Source: Cereibacter azotoformans (GTDB lineage: Bacteria; Pseudomonadota; Alphaproteobacteria; Rhodobacterales; Rhodobacteraceae). Taken from it: a DNA stretch of 64,000 bases. Positions 7,833 through 15,561 of the stretch are shown here, piece after piece (the first letter of the stretch is position 1; every line of letters begins with the position of its first letter). Below the pieces are notes generated by a model. That model was not told the origin of the DNA. It was given only the letters and a program-made list of their open reading frames with translations, and made no database searches. Position numbers and translations under genes: made by a program. The stretch covers positions 2,356,001 to 2,420,000 of the forward strand of contig JAGFXX010000001.1 in NCBI GenBank assembly GCA_017599285.1. The letters are read 5' to 3'.

Positions 7833-8459
7833 TTACGCAACCTCTGCGGTCATCCGCCTGACAATTACGCGGAAAGGCAGAAGTGCCACCAAAGCGAGCA
7901 GAAGTTTGACGGACCAGTCCGCAACGGCCAGCGACAGCCAGAGCGGAGCCTCGGGGCCGGCCCCCAGAAGCGGCAGGATCTCGTTCGCCCATGACACATC
8001 GCTGCCCGGCTCCAGCCAGACGAGCGAGGCCGAGAAGGCGACCCCGAAGAAGATCAGCGTGTCGAGGCTCGAGCCGACGAGGGTCGAGGTCAGCGGCGCC
8101 CGCCACCAGCGGCGCGAATGGCGCAGCCGGTCGAACAGCGTCACGTCCAGCATCTGCGCCACGAGGAAGGCGAGCCCCGAGGCCAGCGCGATGCGCAGCG
8201 TGACCAGCGGGCCGAACTCGCCCATGATCTGCGTGCCGATCAGCGAGCAGAGGATGCCGGTGGCGAAGCCCGCCAGCACCACACGCCGCGCGGCGGCCGC
8301 GCCCTGCAGGCGGTTCGTCAGGTCGGTCACGAGGAAGGCGAGCGGATAGGTGAAGGCGCCCCAGGTCAGCCACTGGCCGAACAGGAACTGCACGAGGATG
8401 TTCGAGGCCACCACGATGGCGGCCATCGCCAGGATGGCGGGGATCAGGCTGCGGGTCAT
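7833..8459 (-). CDS. yhhQ: Queuosine precursor transporter (YhhQ/VUT family)
   Basis: Predicted 208-residue inner-membrane protein with about six helices, importing queuosine precursors such as preQ0/preQ1. Family features are YPLAFLVTDLTNRLQG in the second helix region and the conserved basic loop MLDVTLFDRLRHSRRWWRAP. The later segment TSTLVGSSLDTLIFFGVAF is the typical VUT signature around helix 5. No preQ1 riboswitch was recognised in the 81 bases upstream, which instead contain a perfect CCCCCGACGGGGG palindrome. Confidence 0.88.
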   Translation of the reverse strand: MTRSLIPAILAMAAIVVASNILVQFLFGQWLTWGAFTYPLAFLVTDLTNRLQGAAAARRVVLAGFATGILCSLIGTQIMGEFGPLVTLRIALASGLAFLVAQMLDVTLFDRLRHSRRWWRAPLTSTLVGSSLDTLIFFGVAFSASLVWLEPGSDVSWANEILPLLGAGPEAPLWLSLAVADWSVKLLLALVALLPFRVIVRRMTAEVA

Positions 8460-8540
8460 GTCGGTTCCGTTTTGACAAGGTCGCGGAGACTTGGCCCCCG
8501 TCGGGGGACAGCGCGGCCTACAGCCCCGAAGGGCGGCCTG

Positions 8541-9434
8541 TCAATCCGGGAGTCGGACCTCGACCACTTCCGTCCGCTGCACGAACAGGAAATTGTCGTC
8601 CGAGACCATGCTCACGACGATCCCGCCGCCCGGCTCCTGCCAGACCGAAATGCCTTCGAGGTTGTCGTAGCGGCCCGAGGGCGTCTCGAACAGGACCTCC
8701 TCCGACACAACCCCCTGAGGCCCGAACTCGAAGCGCCGCACCCGGCTGGCAAAGCCGAGGAATCCCCGGAAGTTGCGCTCGAGCAGGTAGAACCGGCCGT
8801 CGGGTCCGAAATCGGCCCCCACGGCGAGATAAGGCCCGCGGCGCGGCAGGTCGAAGGGCTGCGTCCACTCGCATCCGTCGAAGCGATAGACCGGGAACGG
8901 CCGGTTCAGGCGCCCCGACCGTTCGGGCAATGTGTAGAGCGCGCCCGTTGCGTCGATCGCCAGCGCCTCGAGCGCGCTGTTGTTCTGCATCAGCTGGAAA
9001 TCCGGATGCACGGGCAGGTTCTCGGCCGGCCCCGCAAGGTCGCGATAGCGCAACACGCGCGCGGCGCCCTCGAACGACACATAGGCGGTGCCGTCGCGGG
9101 CAATGGCCAGGCCCTCGCTGTCGCTGCGACGGCGGGCCAGCGGCGCCTCGCCCCGGCCGCGCAGCATCCGCATCGGGTCGGTCTCGATGCCGGTGATCCG
9201 GCCGCTCGCGTCGCGCCGCACCTGGCCGCGGGTCCAGCTGCCCCGGTCGGACAGGAGCGTGAGCGACAGACCGTCGTCCGCCATCTCGATGGCCGAGAAC
9301 CCGCCGAAGAGCGGGTCCTCCTTGCTCCAGGAAAAGCTCGTGAAGCGGTCGTCGCCTGGGCTGCCCGCGCTGCCGCCCAGCGCAAGCCCCCCGACGATCG
9401 CCGCGATCAGCGCGATGCGAGAACTTCGCGGCAT
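8541..9434 (-). CDS. Esterase-like activity of phytase family protein
   Basis: Predicted 297-residue exported protein. An N-terminal signal-like helix (IALIAAIVGGLALGGSAG) is followed by a beta-propeller-like chain with GGFSAIEMADDG, SDSEGLAIARDGTAYVSFEG, and DNLEGISVWQ, motifs typical of the phytase-like esterase family. The start at 9434 gives the signal sequence right after MPRSSR; longer in-frame starts run antisense-like through mepA. Its first 28 bases overlap the end of mepA, so the two are probably co-translated. The substrate is unknown, and the periplasmic location is inferred from the signal. Confidence 0.75.
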   Translation of the reverse strand: MPRSSRIALIAAIVGGLALGGSAGSPGDDRFTSFSWSKEDPLFGGFSAIEMADDGLSLTLLSDRGSWTRGQVRRDASGRITGIETDPMRMLRGRGEAPLARRRSDSEGLAIARDGTAYVSFEGAARVLRYRDLAGPAENLPVHPDFQLMQNNSALEALAIDATGALYTLPERSGRLNRPFPVYRFDGCEWTQPFDLPRRGPYLAVGADFGPDGRFYLLERNFRGFLGFASRVRRFEFGPQGVVSEEVLFETPSGRYDNLEGISVWQEPGGGIVVSMVSDDNFLFVQRTEVVEVRLPD

Positions 9435-10291
9435 TGGGCCGGCAGATCCGACAGGGTGAAGTCGCGCGCGCCCTTCGGCCGCGGGCCGCTTGGCCTCTGC
9501 GGCGGCGTCTTGGGCGGGTCCAGATAGTCGGTCACCCACCAGGTCAGCGTTTCGTCGCAGCCGTCGCCGCCCTTGGAGAGATCGGCCACCGTGGGTGTCT
9601 GCGTCTGACAGGCGACGGCGCCCCTCGGGCATTTCAGCCGGATGTGGAAATGCGTGTCATGGCCGGGAACCGGCCGGATCTTCTGCAGCCACGCCCGGTC
9701 GGCGCGGGTCGCGGTCCGGCACATCTCGAGCTTCACCGCGGCGGCCACGAAGATCCGGTCCACCCGGTCATCCGACGCGGCCGAGCGCAGGAGCGTGTGG
9801 TGCGCCCGGCTCCAGTTGGCGGTGACGCTCCGCTGATCGGCCGAACGGACGGGGATCGACGAGATCCGTTCGCGGTCCGCCACCGTGAGATCGAGCCGGC
9901 GCGGCGGCAGCATCCAGACATCGGCATCCAGACCGATCTGGTGGCTGGCATGGCCCGACGTCATCGGCCCGCCCCGCGGCTGGCTGATGTCGCCGATATA
10001 GAGCCCCGCCCAGCCGATCTGCCGGGCCGCGACCGACAGCGCCTGAAGGAACTCGATCATCTCGGGATGGCCCCACGCGCGGTTGCGCGACAGGCGCATC
10101 ACCTGCCAGGTCGGCCCGCTCTCGGGCATCTGCACCAGGCCCGCCGCGCAGCCCCGGTTGTAGCTGCCGATCGGCATCGGTGCCTGCCGCGAGGCGGCCG
10201 TCTGCGCGCCGAAGAGCTGGTTCGCCTTCGGTTCGGCCTGAGCGGCGGTCGCCATCCCCATGGCGAGGATGAAAGAGAGGATGCGCATCAT
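9407..10291 (-). CDS. mepA: Penicillin-insensitive murein endopeptidase
   Basis: Predicted 294-residue periplasmic zinc endopeptidase cutting D-Ala-DAP cross-links in peptidoglycan. A signal peptide is evident (ILSFILAMGMATAAQA). The LAS-type metal ligands appear in SGHASHQIGLDADVW and near the C-terminal half in PGHDTHFHIRLKCP. Length is close to E. coli MepA. Its ATG overlaps the stop of the upstream UMF1 permease (ATGA), and its own 3' end overlaps the phytase-like gene, making a three-gene operon. Confidence 0.9.
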   Translation of the reverse strand: MMRILSFILAMGMATAAQAEPKANQLFGAQTAASRQAPMPIGSYNRGCAAGLVQMPESGPTWQVMRLSRNRAWGHPEMIEFLQALSVAARQIGWAGLYIGDISQPRGGPMTSGHASHQIGLDADVWMLPPRRLDLTVADRERISSIPVRSADQRSVTANWSRAHHTLLRSAASDDRVDRIFVAAAVKLEMCRTATRADRAWLQKIRPVPGHDTHFHIRLKCPRGAVACQTQTPTVADLSKGGDGCDETLTWWVTDYLDPPKTPPQRPSGPRPKGARDFTLSDLPAQCREVLASR

Positions 10292-11658
10292 GTCACTGCC
10301 CGCTGTTCGCCTTCCGGTTTAACCCAGACTAGCAGAACGAGCCCCGCAAGGAAGAGCACGATCAGAGGAGCGATCCCCACGCGCTGCGATCCGCTGAGGC
10401 TGGTCGCGATCGCGATCAGCAGCGGGGCGAGGAAACTCGTGACCTTGCCCGACAGCGCATAGAGGCCGAAAGCCTCGGTCGCGCGCTCGGATGTGGTGTG
10501 GCGGGCCATCATCGTCCGGCTCGCCGCCTGAAGCGCCCCCCCGGCCCCGCCGATCAGCGCACCGCAGAGGAAGAAGATCTGGTCCGGCAGGCGCGAGCCC
10601 TCGGGCAGCGGCTGGCCGAAGAGGCTGTCGCGCGAGGTGGCGACGATGAGGATGCAGGTGGTGCAGAGAAGCAGGATGCAGGTGGCGATGACGGGCTTCG
10701 GGCCCCAGCGCCGGTCGGCGTGCCCTCCGAGCCACGAGGCGACGGTGGCCGTCACCGCCCCCACCACTCCGAAGACCCCGATCTGGATGATGCTCCAACC
10801 CAGCACGCCCGAGGCATAGACCCCGCCAAAGCCGTAGAGCGCATTCAGCGCGTCGCGGTAGAGCAGCGACGAGCCGAGATAGGCCGACAGGCTGCGCCTC
10901 CGCGGCAGGCTCATCAGAAAGCCGCGAAGCGAGGCCAGGCCTGCCCCGAGGCTCATGCGGCGCGGCTGGGCGGGTGGCTCCTTCACCCAGAGGAAGAAGG
11001 GCAGCATGAAGAGCAGATACCAGACCGCCGTGAACGGCCCGACCGCCCGCGTTCCCTCGCGCAGCGCCGGATCGAGGCCGAAGGCCGGCGGCAGTCCGAT
11101 CAGCGTCCGGCCGGTGCTGGCGCTTTCGGCAAAGAACAGAAGCATGAGGGCCAGCGACAGCACGCCGCCGAGATAGCCGAAGGCAAAGCCCGATCCCGAG
11201 ATCTCGCCGATCCGGTCCCGCGGCCCGAGCGCGGGCAGCAGCGCGTTGGTGAAGATGGTGGCAAACTCCATCCCCACGAAGCCAAGCCCGAAGCAGGCCA
11301 AGGCCCAGATGAGGGCGTCTCCGCCCGGCGTCAGGGCCCAGAGGCCGGCCGAGCCCACGAGGTAGAAGGCGGAAAAGCCCCAGATCCACACGAGCCTGCG
11401 GCCGCCCGCATCCGCCACCGCCCCGAGCAGCGGCGCAAGAAGGGCCACGACGAGGCTGGCAGAGCCAAGGCCCGTCGCCCACAGCGACTGCGCGGCCGCG
11501 CCGGCGGCCGACGGATCCATGCCGTCCGCGACAAAGCGGGCCCGCGCCACTTCGGCGAAATAGGGCGCGAAGACGAAGGTCAGCAGCAGCGTGTTGTAAG
11601 GCTGGCTTGCCCAGTCGAAGAAATACCAGCCCCAGATGCGCTTGTTTCCGCGTGCCAT
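10288..11658 (-). CDS. UMF1-family MFS transporter
   Basis: Predicted 456-residue permease with about twelve hydrophobic helices. The N-terminus KRIWGWYFFDWASQPYNTL is the signature of the UMF1 (unknown major facilitator) family, related to fungal autophagy Atg22-type permeases. A cytoplasmic linker near WVKEPPAQPRRM separates the two halves. It heads the operon with mepA and the phytase-like gene, which might point to import of a cell-wall turnover product, but that is speculation. The substrate is not known. Confidence 0.85.
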   Translation of the reverse strand: MARGNKRIWGWYFFDWASQPYNTLLLTFVFAPYFAEVARARFVADGMDPSAAGAAAQSLWATGLGSASLVVALLAPLLGAVADAGGRRLVWIWGFSAFYLVGSAGLWALTPGGDALIWALACFGLGFVGMEFATIFTNALLPALGPRDRIGEISGSGFAFGYLGGVLSLALMLLFFAESASTGRTLIGLPPAFGLDPALREGTRAVGPFTAVWYLLFMLPFFLWVKEPPAQPRRMSLGAGLASLRGFLMSLPRRRSLSAYLGSSLLYRDALNALYGFGGVYASGVLGWSIIQIGVFGVVGAVTATVASWLGGHADRRWGPKPVIATCILLLCTTCILIVATSRDSLFGQPLPEGSRLPDQIFFLCGALIGGAGGALQAASRTMMARHTTSERATEAFGLYALSGKVTSFLAPLLIAIATSLSGSQRVGIAPLIVLFLAGLVLLVWVKPEGEQRAVT

Positions 11659-11725
11659 GGCCCCTCCGACGGATCGCGCGGATCAAGCCCGAAATGTCGC
11701 CGTGGCGCAAGCGATCGTCGGCCGC

Positions 11726-12253
11726 TCAGTGGGTCGGCGGCCAGGGCCGTGTCGCATCCGCCTCGATCCAGGCCGTCACCCAGTCCGGCAGGGGAGGACT
11801 CTCGTCGGCCTCGAGCAGCGCCGCCACCTCGGTCGGCGGGACGATCCCCGCGGGCGAGGTCACCGCCGCGCGCAGCAGCATGTGGCTCGTGCAGTCGCCC
11901 TTTCGCCAGAGGCTCTGCTCGATGTAGAAGAACCGCTCGTCCCAGCCGAGACAGCGGCTCACCATGTCGAGCCGGTCCATCAGCACGATCCGCCGCCGAT
12001 AGCGCAACGAGCTGCCCGCCACCGTCAGGCCCCAGCCCCTGGCGGCGCAGGCGCGCGCCATTCCGGTCCGGTGGATCAGCGGCAACCGCCCGAGATCGAA
12101 GAGCGTCAGCGTCCGGCCGTTGTTCAGCTCGCGCCAGGGATCGAGATCCCAGGGCAGGCAGCGGTGCGAGGAACGGTGCGTGCCCAGAACGGGCAGCGGC
12201 GCGAGATCGCGCGTGCGGCGCATCTCCATGAAAAGGCGGAGGTAAGGATACAT
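11726..12253 (-). CDS. Hotdog-fold thioesterase-like protein
   Basis: Predicted 175-residue soluble protein. The central stretch PWDLDPWRELNNGRTLTLFD matches the acyl-CoA thioesterase pattern in which a Asp-x-x-x-H/E-x-NN segment starts the hotdog helix. ATG at 12253 is preferred over an adjoining TTG because GGAG lies six to seven bases before it. The gene is separated from the UMF1 permease by 67 bases and may be transcribed with it. The substrate is unknown. Confidence 0.7.
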   Translation of the reverse strand: MYPYLRLFMEMRRTRDLAPLPVLGTHRSSHRCLPWDLDPWRELNNGRTLTLFDLGRLPLIHRTGMARACAARGWGLTVAGSSLRYRRRIVLMDRLDMVSRCLGWDERFFYIEQSLWRKGDCTSHMLLRAAVTSPAGIVPPTEVAALLEADESPPLPDWVTAWIEADATRPWPPTH

Positions 12254-12382
12254 CAATCACTCCTTCACGCCTTGGGTGCTATGTCCTCACCAGGTCGTCA
12301 AGCCGCGACGCTGCGGAACGAGGTTGCCCTTTGCCGGGCCCGTCTATACCTGTCTGAGTGATTTCCCGTGAAGGATGCGTCC

Positions 12383-12670
12383 ATGATATCCCTCTTCCAG
12401 ATCCTGATGCTGATCCTCGACATCGCGAAGTTCATCATCTTCGTGCACATCATCATGAGCTGGCTCATCAACTTCGAGGTGCTGAACCTGCGCCAGCCGC
12501 TCGTCGGCCAGATCTGGGACGGGCTGAGCCGCCTGCTCGAGCCGATCTATTCGCAGGTCCGGCGGATCCTGCCCTCGATGGGGGGCCTCGATCTGGCACC
12601 GCTGATCGTGCTGGTCGCGATCTATGCGCTGCAGATCGTGCTTCGGAACAACATGGCCGCCTTCTACTGA
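12383..12670 (+). CDS. yggT: YggT family membrane protein
   Basis: Predicted 95-residue integral membrane protein with two hydrophobic helices, one at the N-terminus and one near LIVLVAIYALQIVL. The middle segment LEPIYSQVRRILPSMGGLDLAP is the YggT-family core (E/D-P-hydrophobic-RR-hydrophobic-P). AAGGA sits seven bases before this ATG, which favours it over a GTG 15 bases earlier. YggT proteins are linked to cell-shape and osmotic phenotypes, but the molecular role is unsettled. Confidence 0.85.
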   Translation: MISLFQILMLILDIAKFIIFVHIIMSWLINFEVLNLRQPLVGQIWDGLSRLLEPIYSQVRRILPSMGGLDLAPLIVLVAIYALQIVLRNNMAAFY

Positions 12671-12727
12671 CCTGCCCCTTCGCACCTGCCGGTCCGGCCA
12701 CCGCGCCGGACCCTACCGGATTCCGAC

Positions 12728-14773
12728 ATGCCGGCGCCGCGTGACCTTCTCCATTCCGTCTTTGGCTTCCCCGACTTCCGTCCGGGGCAGGAAGAGATCG
12801 TGCAGGCCGTGCGCGCCGGTCGCAACACGCTCGCCATCATGCCCACGGGGGGCGGCAAGTCGCTCTGCTACCAGTTGCCCGCGCTCTGCCGCGAGGGGGT
12901 GACGCTCGTCGTCTCGCCATTGATCGCGCTGATGCGCGACCAGGTGCGCTCGCTGCGCGAGGCGGGGGTCGAGGCGGGCGCCCTGACCTCGGGCAACACC
13001 GAGGCCGAGACGGACGAGGTGTTCCGGGCGCTCGACGAGGGCCGGATCAAGCTGCTCTACATGGCGCCCGAGCGGCTCGCCTCGGCAGGCGCCTTCGCGC
13101 TGCTGCGTCGGGTGGGCGTCAGCCTCATCGCGGTGGACGAGGCCCATTGCGTCAGCCAGTGGGGACACGACTTCCGCCCCGACTACCTGCGCATCGGCGA
13201 ATTGCGCCGCGCGCTCGACGTGCCACTTGCGGCCTTCACCGCGACGGCCGACGCCGAGACGCAGGAAGAGATCGTCGCGCGCCTCTTCGACGGCGCGCCT
13301 CCCGCGACGTTCCTGCGCGGCTTCGACCGGCCGAACATCCACCTCGCCTTCGCCGTCAAGTCGAGCCCTCGGCAGCAGATCCTGTCCTTCGCGGCCGCCC
13401 GCAAGGGCCGCTCGGGCATCGTCTATTGCGCGACGCGGGCCAAGACCGAGACGCTCGCCCAGGCGCTGCGCGAGGCGGGCCATTCCGCCTGCCACTACCA
13501 CGGCGGGATGGAGGCCGACGATCGCCGCGCCGTCGAGATCCGCTTCCAGCAGGAGGACGGGCTGATCGTGGTGGCGACGGTGGCCTTCGGGATGGGGATC
13601 GACAAGCCGGACATCCGCTGGGTGGCCCATGCCGACCTGCCCAAGTCGATCGAGAGCTATTACCAGGAGATCGGCCGCGCCGGCCGCGACGGCGCCCCGG
13701 CCGAGACGCTGACCATCTACGGACCCGACGACATCCGCCTGCGCCGCGCCCAGATCGACGAGGGGCTGGCCCCGCCCGACCGCAAGGCCGCCGATCACGC
13801 CCGGCTGAACGCGCTTCTGGGGCTGGCCGAGGCCACCGGCTGCCGGCGGCAGGTTCTGCTCGGCTATTTCGGCGAGGCGTCGCAGCCCTGCGGCACCTGC
13901 GATCTCTGCGAGCGTCCGGCCGAGCTGTTCGACGCGACCGAGCCCGTGCGCAAGGCGCTCTCGGCGATCCTGCGCACGGGCGAATGGTTCGGGACCGGCC
14001 ATCTGATCGACATCCTGACCGGCAATGCGACCCAGAAGGTGCGCGACCGTGGGCACGACCAGCTTCCCACCTTTTCGGTCGGCCGCGATCTGTCCCGCCC
14101 GGCGTGGGAGGCGGTGTTCCGGCAGATGATGGGGCGCGACCTCGTGCGCCCCGACACCGAACGCCACGGCGCGCTGAAGATGACCGAGGCCGCGCGCCCC
14201 ATCCTGCGCGGCGAGGAGCAGATCACGCTCCGCCGCGACACGGTGAAATCCGCCGCGGCACGGCCGCAGGCCCGCGCGCTGGTCTCGGAAGAGGATGCGC
14301 CACTTCTCTCCGCGCTGAAAGCCAAGCGCCGGGCGCTGGCCGAGGCCGCGGGCGTGCCGGCCTATGTGATCTTCACCGACCGAACCCTGATCGAGATGGC
14401 CGAGCGCCGCCCGCAGAGCCTGGATGACATGGCCGGCATCACGGGGGTCGGCGCCAAGAAGCTGGACAGTTACGGCGCGACCTTCCTTGAAGTCATCACC
14501 GGCGAGGCCGAGGCCGCCATGCATCCCCAGCGCCGCCGCCTCGCAGGGCGCAACTCGGCCGAGCTGTTCGACCGGCTGGCCGAGGTTCAGGTCGCGCTGA
14601 TGCGGGGCGAGGACGGAACGGGCAAGCCCATGAGCCTGCCGCAGAGCACGCTGCGCCGGATCGCCGAGGCGCGGCCCTCGACGCTGGCGGATCTCGACCG
14701 CGTCGGCGATCTGGGCGCCCAGAAGATGGAGCGGTTCGGCGACGCCTTCCTCGACGTGCTGCGCGAGGCCTGA
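12728..14773 (+). CDS. recQ: ATP-dependent DNA helicase RecQ
   Basis: Predicted 681-residue 3'-5' helicase of recombination and fork repair. Walker A is MPTGGGKSLCYQ, the DEAH-type box is AVDEAHCVSQWGHDFRPDY, and motif VI lies in QEIGRAGRDG. The zinc site is CRRQ...CGTCDLC near residue 390. Two HRDC-like domains follow, roughly residues 520-590 and 605-680, both ending in a GVGAKKL or DLGAQKM helix. The duplicated HRDC explains the length compared with about 610 residues in E. coli. Its stop overlaps the yaaA start (TGATG). Confidence 0.95.
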   Translation: MPAPRDLLHSVFGFPDFRPGQEEIVQAVRAGRNTLAIMPTGGGKSLCYQLPALCREGVTLVVSPLIALMRDQVRSLREAGVEAGALTSGNTEAETDEVFRALDEGRIKLLYMAPERLASAGAFALLRRVGVSLIAVDEAHCVSQWGHDFRPDYLRIGELRRALDVPLAAFTATADAETQEEIVARLFDGAPPATFLRGFDRPNIHLAFAVKSSPRQQILSFAAARKGRSGIVYCATRAKTETLAQALREAGHSACHYHGGMEADDRRAVEIRFQQEDGLIVVATVAFGMGIDKPDIRWVAHADLPKSIESYYQEIGRAGRDGAPAETLTIYGPDDIRLRRAQIDEGLAPPDRKAADHARLNALLGLAEATGCRRQVLLGYFGEASQPCGTCDLCERPAELFDATEPVRKALSAILRTGEWFGTGHLIDILTGNATQKVRDRGHDQLPTFSVGRDLSRPAWEAVFRQMMGRDLVRPDTERHGALKMTEAARPILRGEEQITLRRDTVKSAAARPQARALVSEEDAPLLSALKAKRRALAEAAGVPAYVIFTDRTLIEMAERRPQSLDDMAGITGVGAKKLDSYGATFLEVITGEAEAAMHPQRRRLAGRNSAELFDRLAEVQVALMRGEDGTGKPMSLPQSTLRRIAEARPSTLADLDRVGDLGAQKMERFGDAFLDVLREA

Positions 14774-15546
14774 TGCTCACCGTCCTGTCGCCCGCAAAGC
14801 GCCTCGCGGCGCGGCCCCGGCTGGATCTGCCGCGCGGCCTCTCGCCCACCTCTCCGTGGTTTCAGAACGAGGCCGACGAACTGGCGGCGGTGGCCCGCGG
14901 GCTGACCGCCGCGGACCTGCGCCGGCTCATGCATATCTCCGAGCCGCTGGCCCGGCTGAACGTCGCGCGATTTGCGGAATTTCACGAAGCGCGAACGGCA
15001 GCCGTTCCGGCGCTCGCGCTCTTCGACGGCGACACCTATACCGGCCTCGAGGCGCGGACGCTGGACGAGGATGCGCTTCGCTGGGCGCAGGACCGGGTCT
15101 GCATCCTCTCGGGGCTCTATGGCCTGCTGCGACCGCTCGACCTGATCCAGCCGCACCGGCTGGAGATGGGGACCCGGCTCAAGACCGCGCGAGGGGTCAG
15201 CCTCTACGAGTTCTGGGGCGACCGGATCGCCCTCGCCCTGAACGAGCGCGCGACCAAGACGGGTGCCCGCGCACTGATCAACTGCGCCTCGGCAGAGTAT
15301 TTCTCGGCCGTGGATCTCGAGGCACTGTCCCTTCCGGTGATCTCGCCCGTCTTCCTCGAAGAGCGCGAGGGGGAACGCAGGATCGTCAGCTTCTGGGCCA
15401 AGCGGGCCCGCGGCGCGATGGCCCGTTTCATCGCCGAGAACAGGCTCGAGCACCCCGAGGAGATCCTCTCCTTCCGCGCGGGCGGCTATGCGTTCGAACC
15501 CGACCTCTCGACCGACGACCGGCCGGTCTTCCTGCGCACCGCCTGA
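14773..15546 (+). CDS. yaaA: Peroxide stress protein YaaA (UPF0246)
   Basis: Predicted 257-residue cytoplasmic protein. The family hallmarks are the N-terminal VLSPAKRL, LFDGDTYTGL, GLYGLLRPLDLIQPHRLEMG and the C-terminal GGYAFEPDLSTDDRPVFLR. E. coli YaaA limits free iron and DNA damage during peroxide stress and binds DNA; function here is by family. The TGATG overlap with recQ suggests a shared DNA-damage operon. Confidence 0.9.
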   Translation: MLTVLSPAKRLAARPRLDLPRGLSPTSPWFQNEADELAAVARGLTAADLRRLMHISEPLARLNVARFAEFHEARTAAVPALALFDGDTYTGLEARTLDEDALRWAQDRVCILSGLYGLLRPLDLIQPHRLEMGTRLKTARGVSLYEFWGDRIALALNERATKTGARALINCASAEYFSAVDLEALSLPVISPVFLEEREGERRIVSFWAKRARGAMARFIAENRLEHPEEILSFRAGGYAFEPDLSTDDRPVFLRTA

Positions 15547-15561
15547 CGGAACCGCCAGACA

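Noticed and set aside
8496..8508. CCCCCGACGGGGG palindrome upstream of the queuosine transporter as a preQ1 riboswitch
   Set aside because: The preQ1 pseudoknot pattern (A-rich tail with CTA core) is absent; it is a simple GC palindrome.
12713..14524. 603-codon minus-strand frame across recQ
   Set aside because: Shadow of recQ with low-complexity translation.
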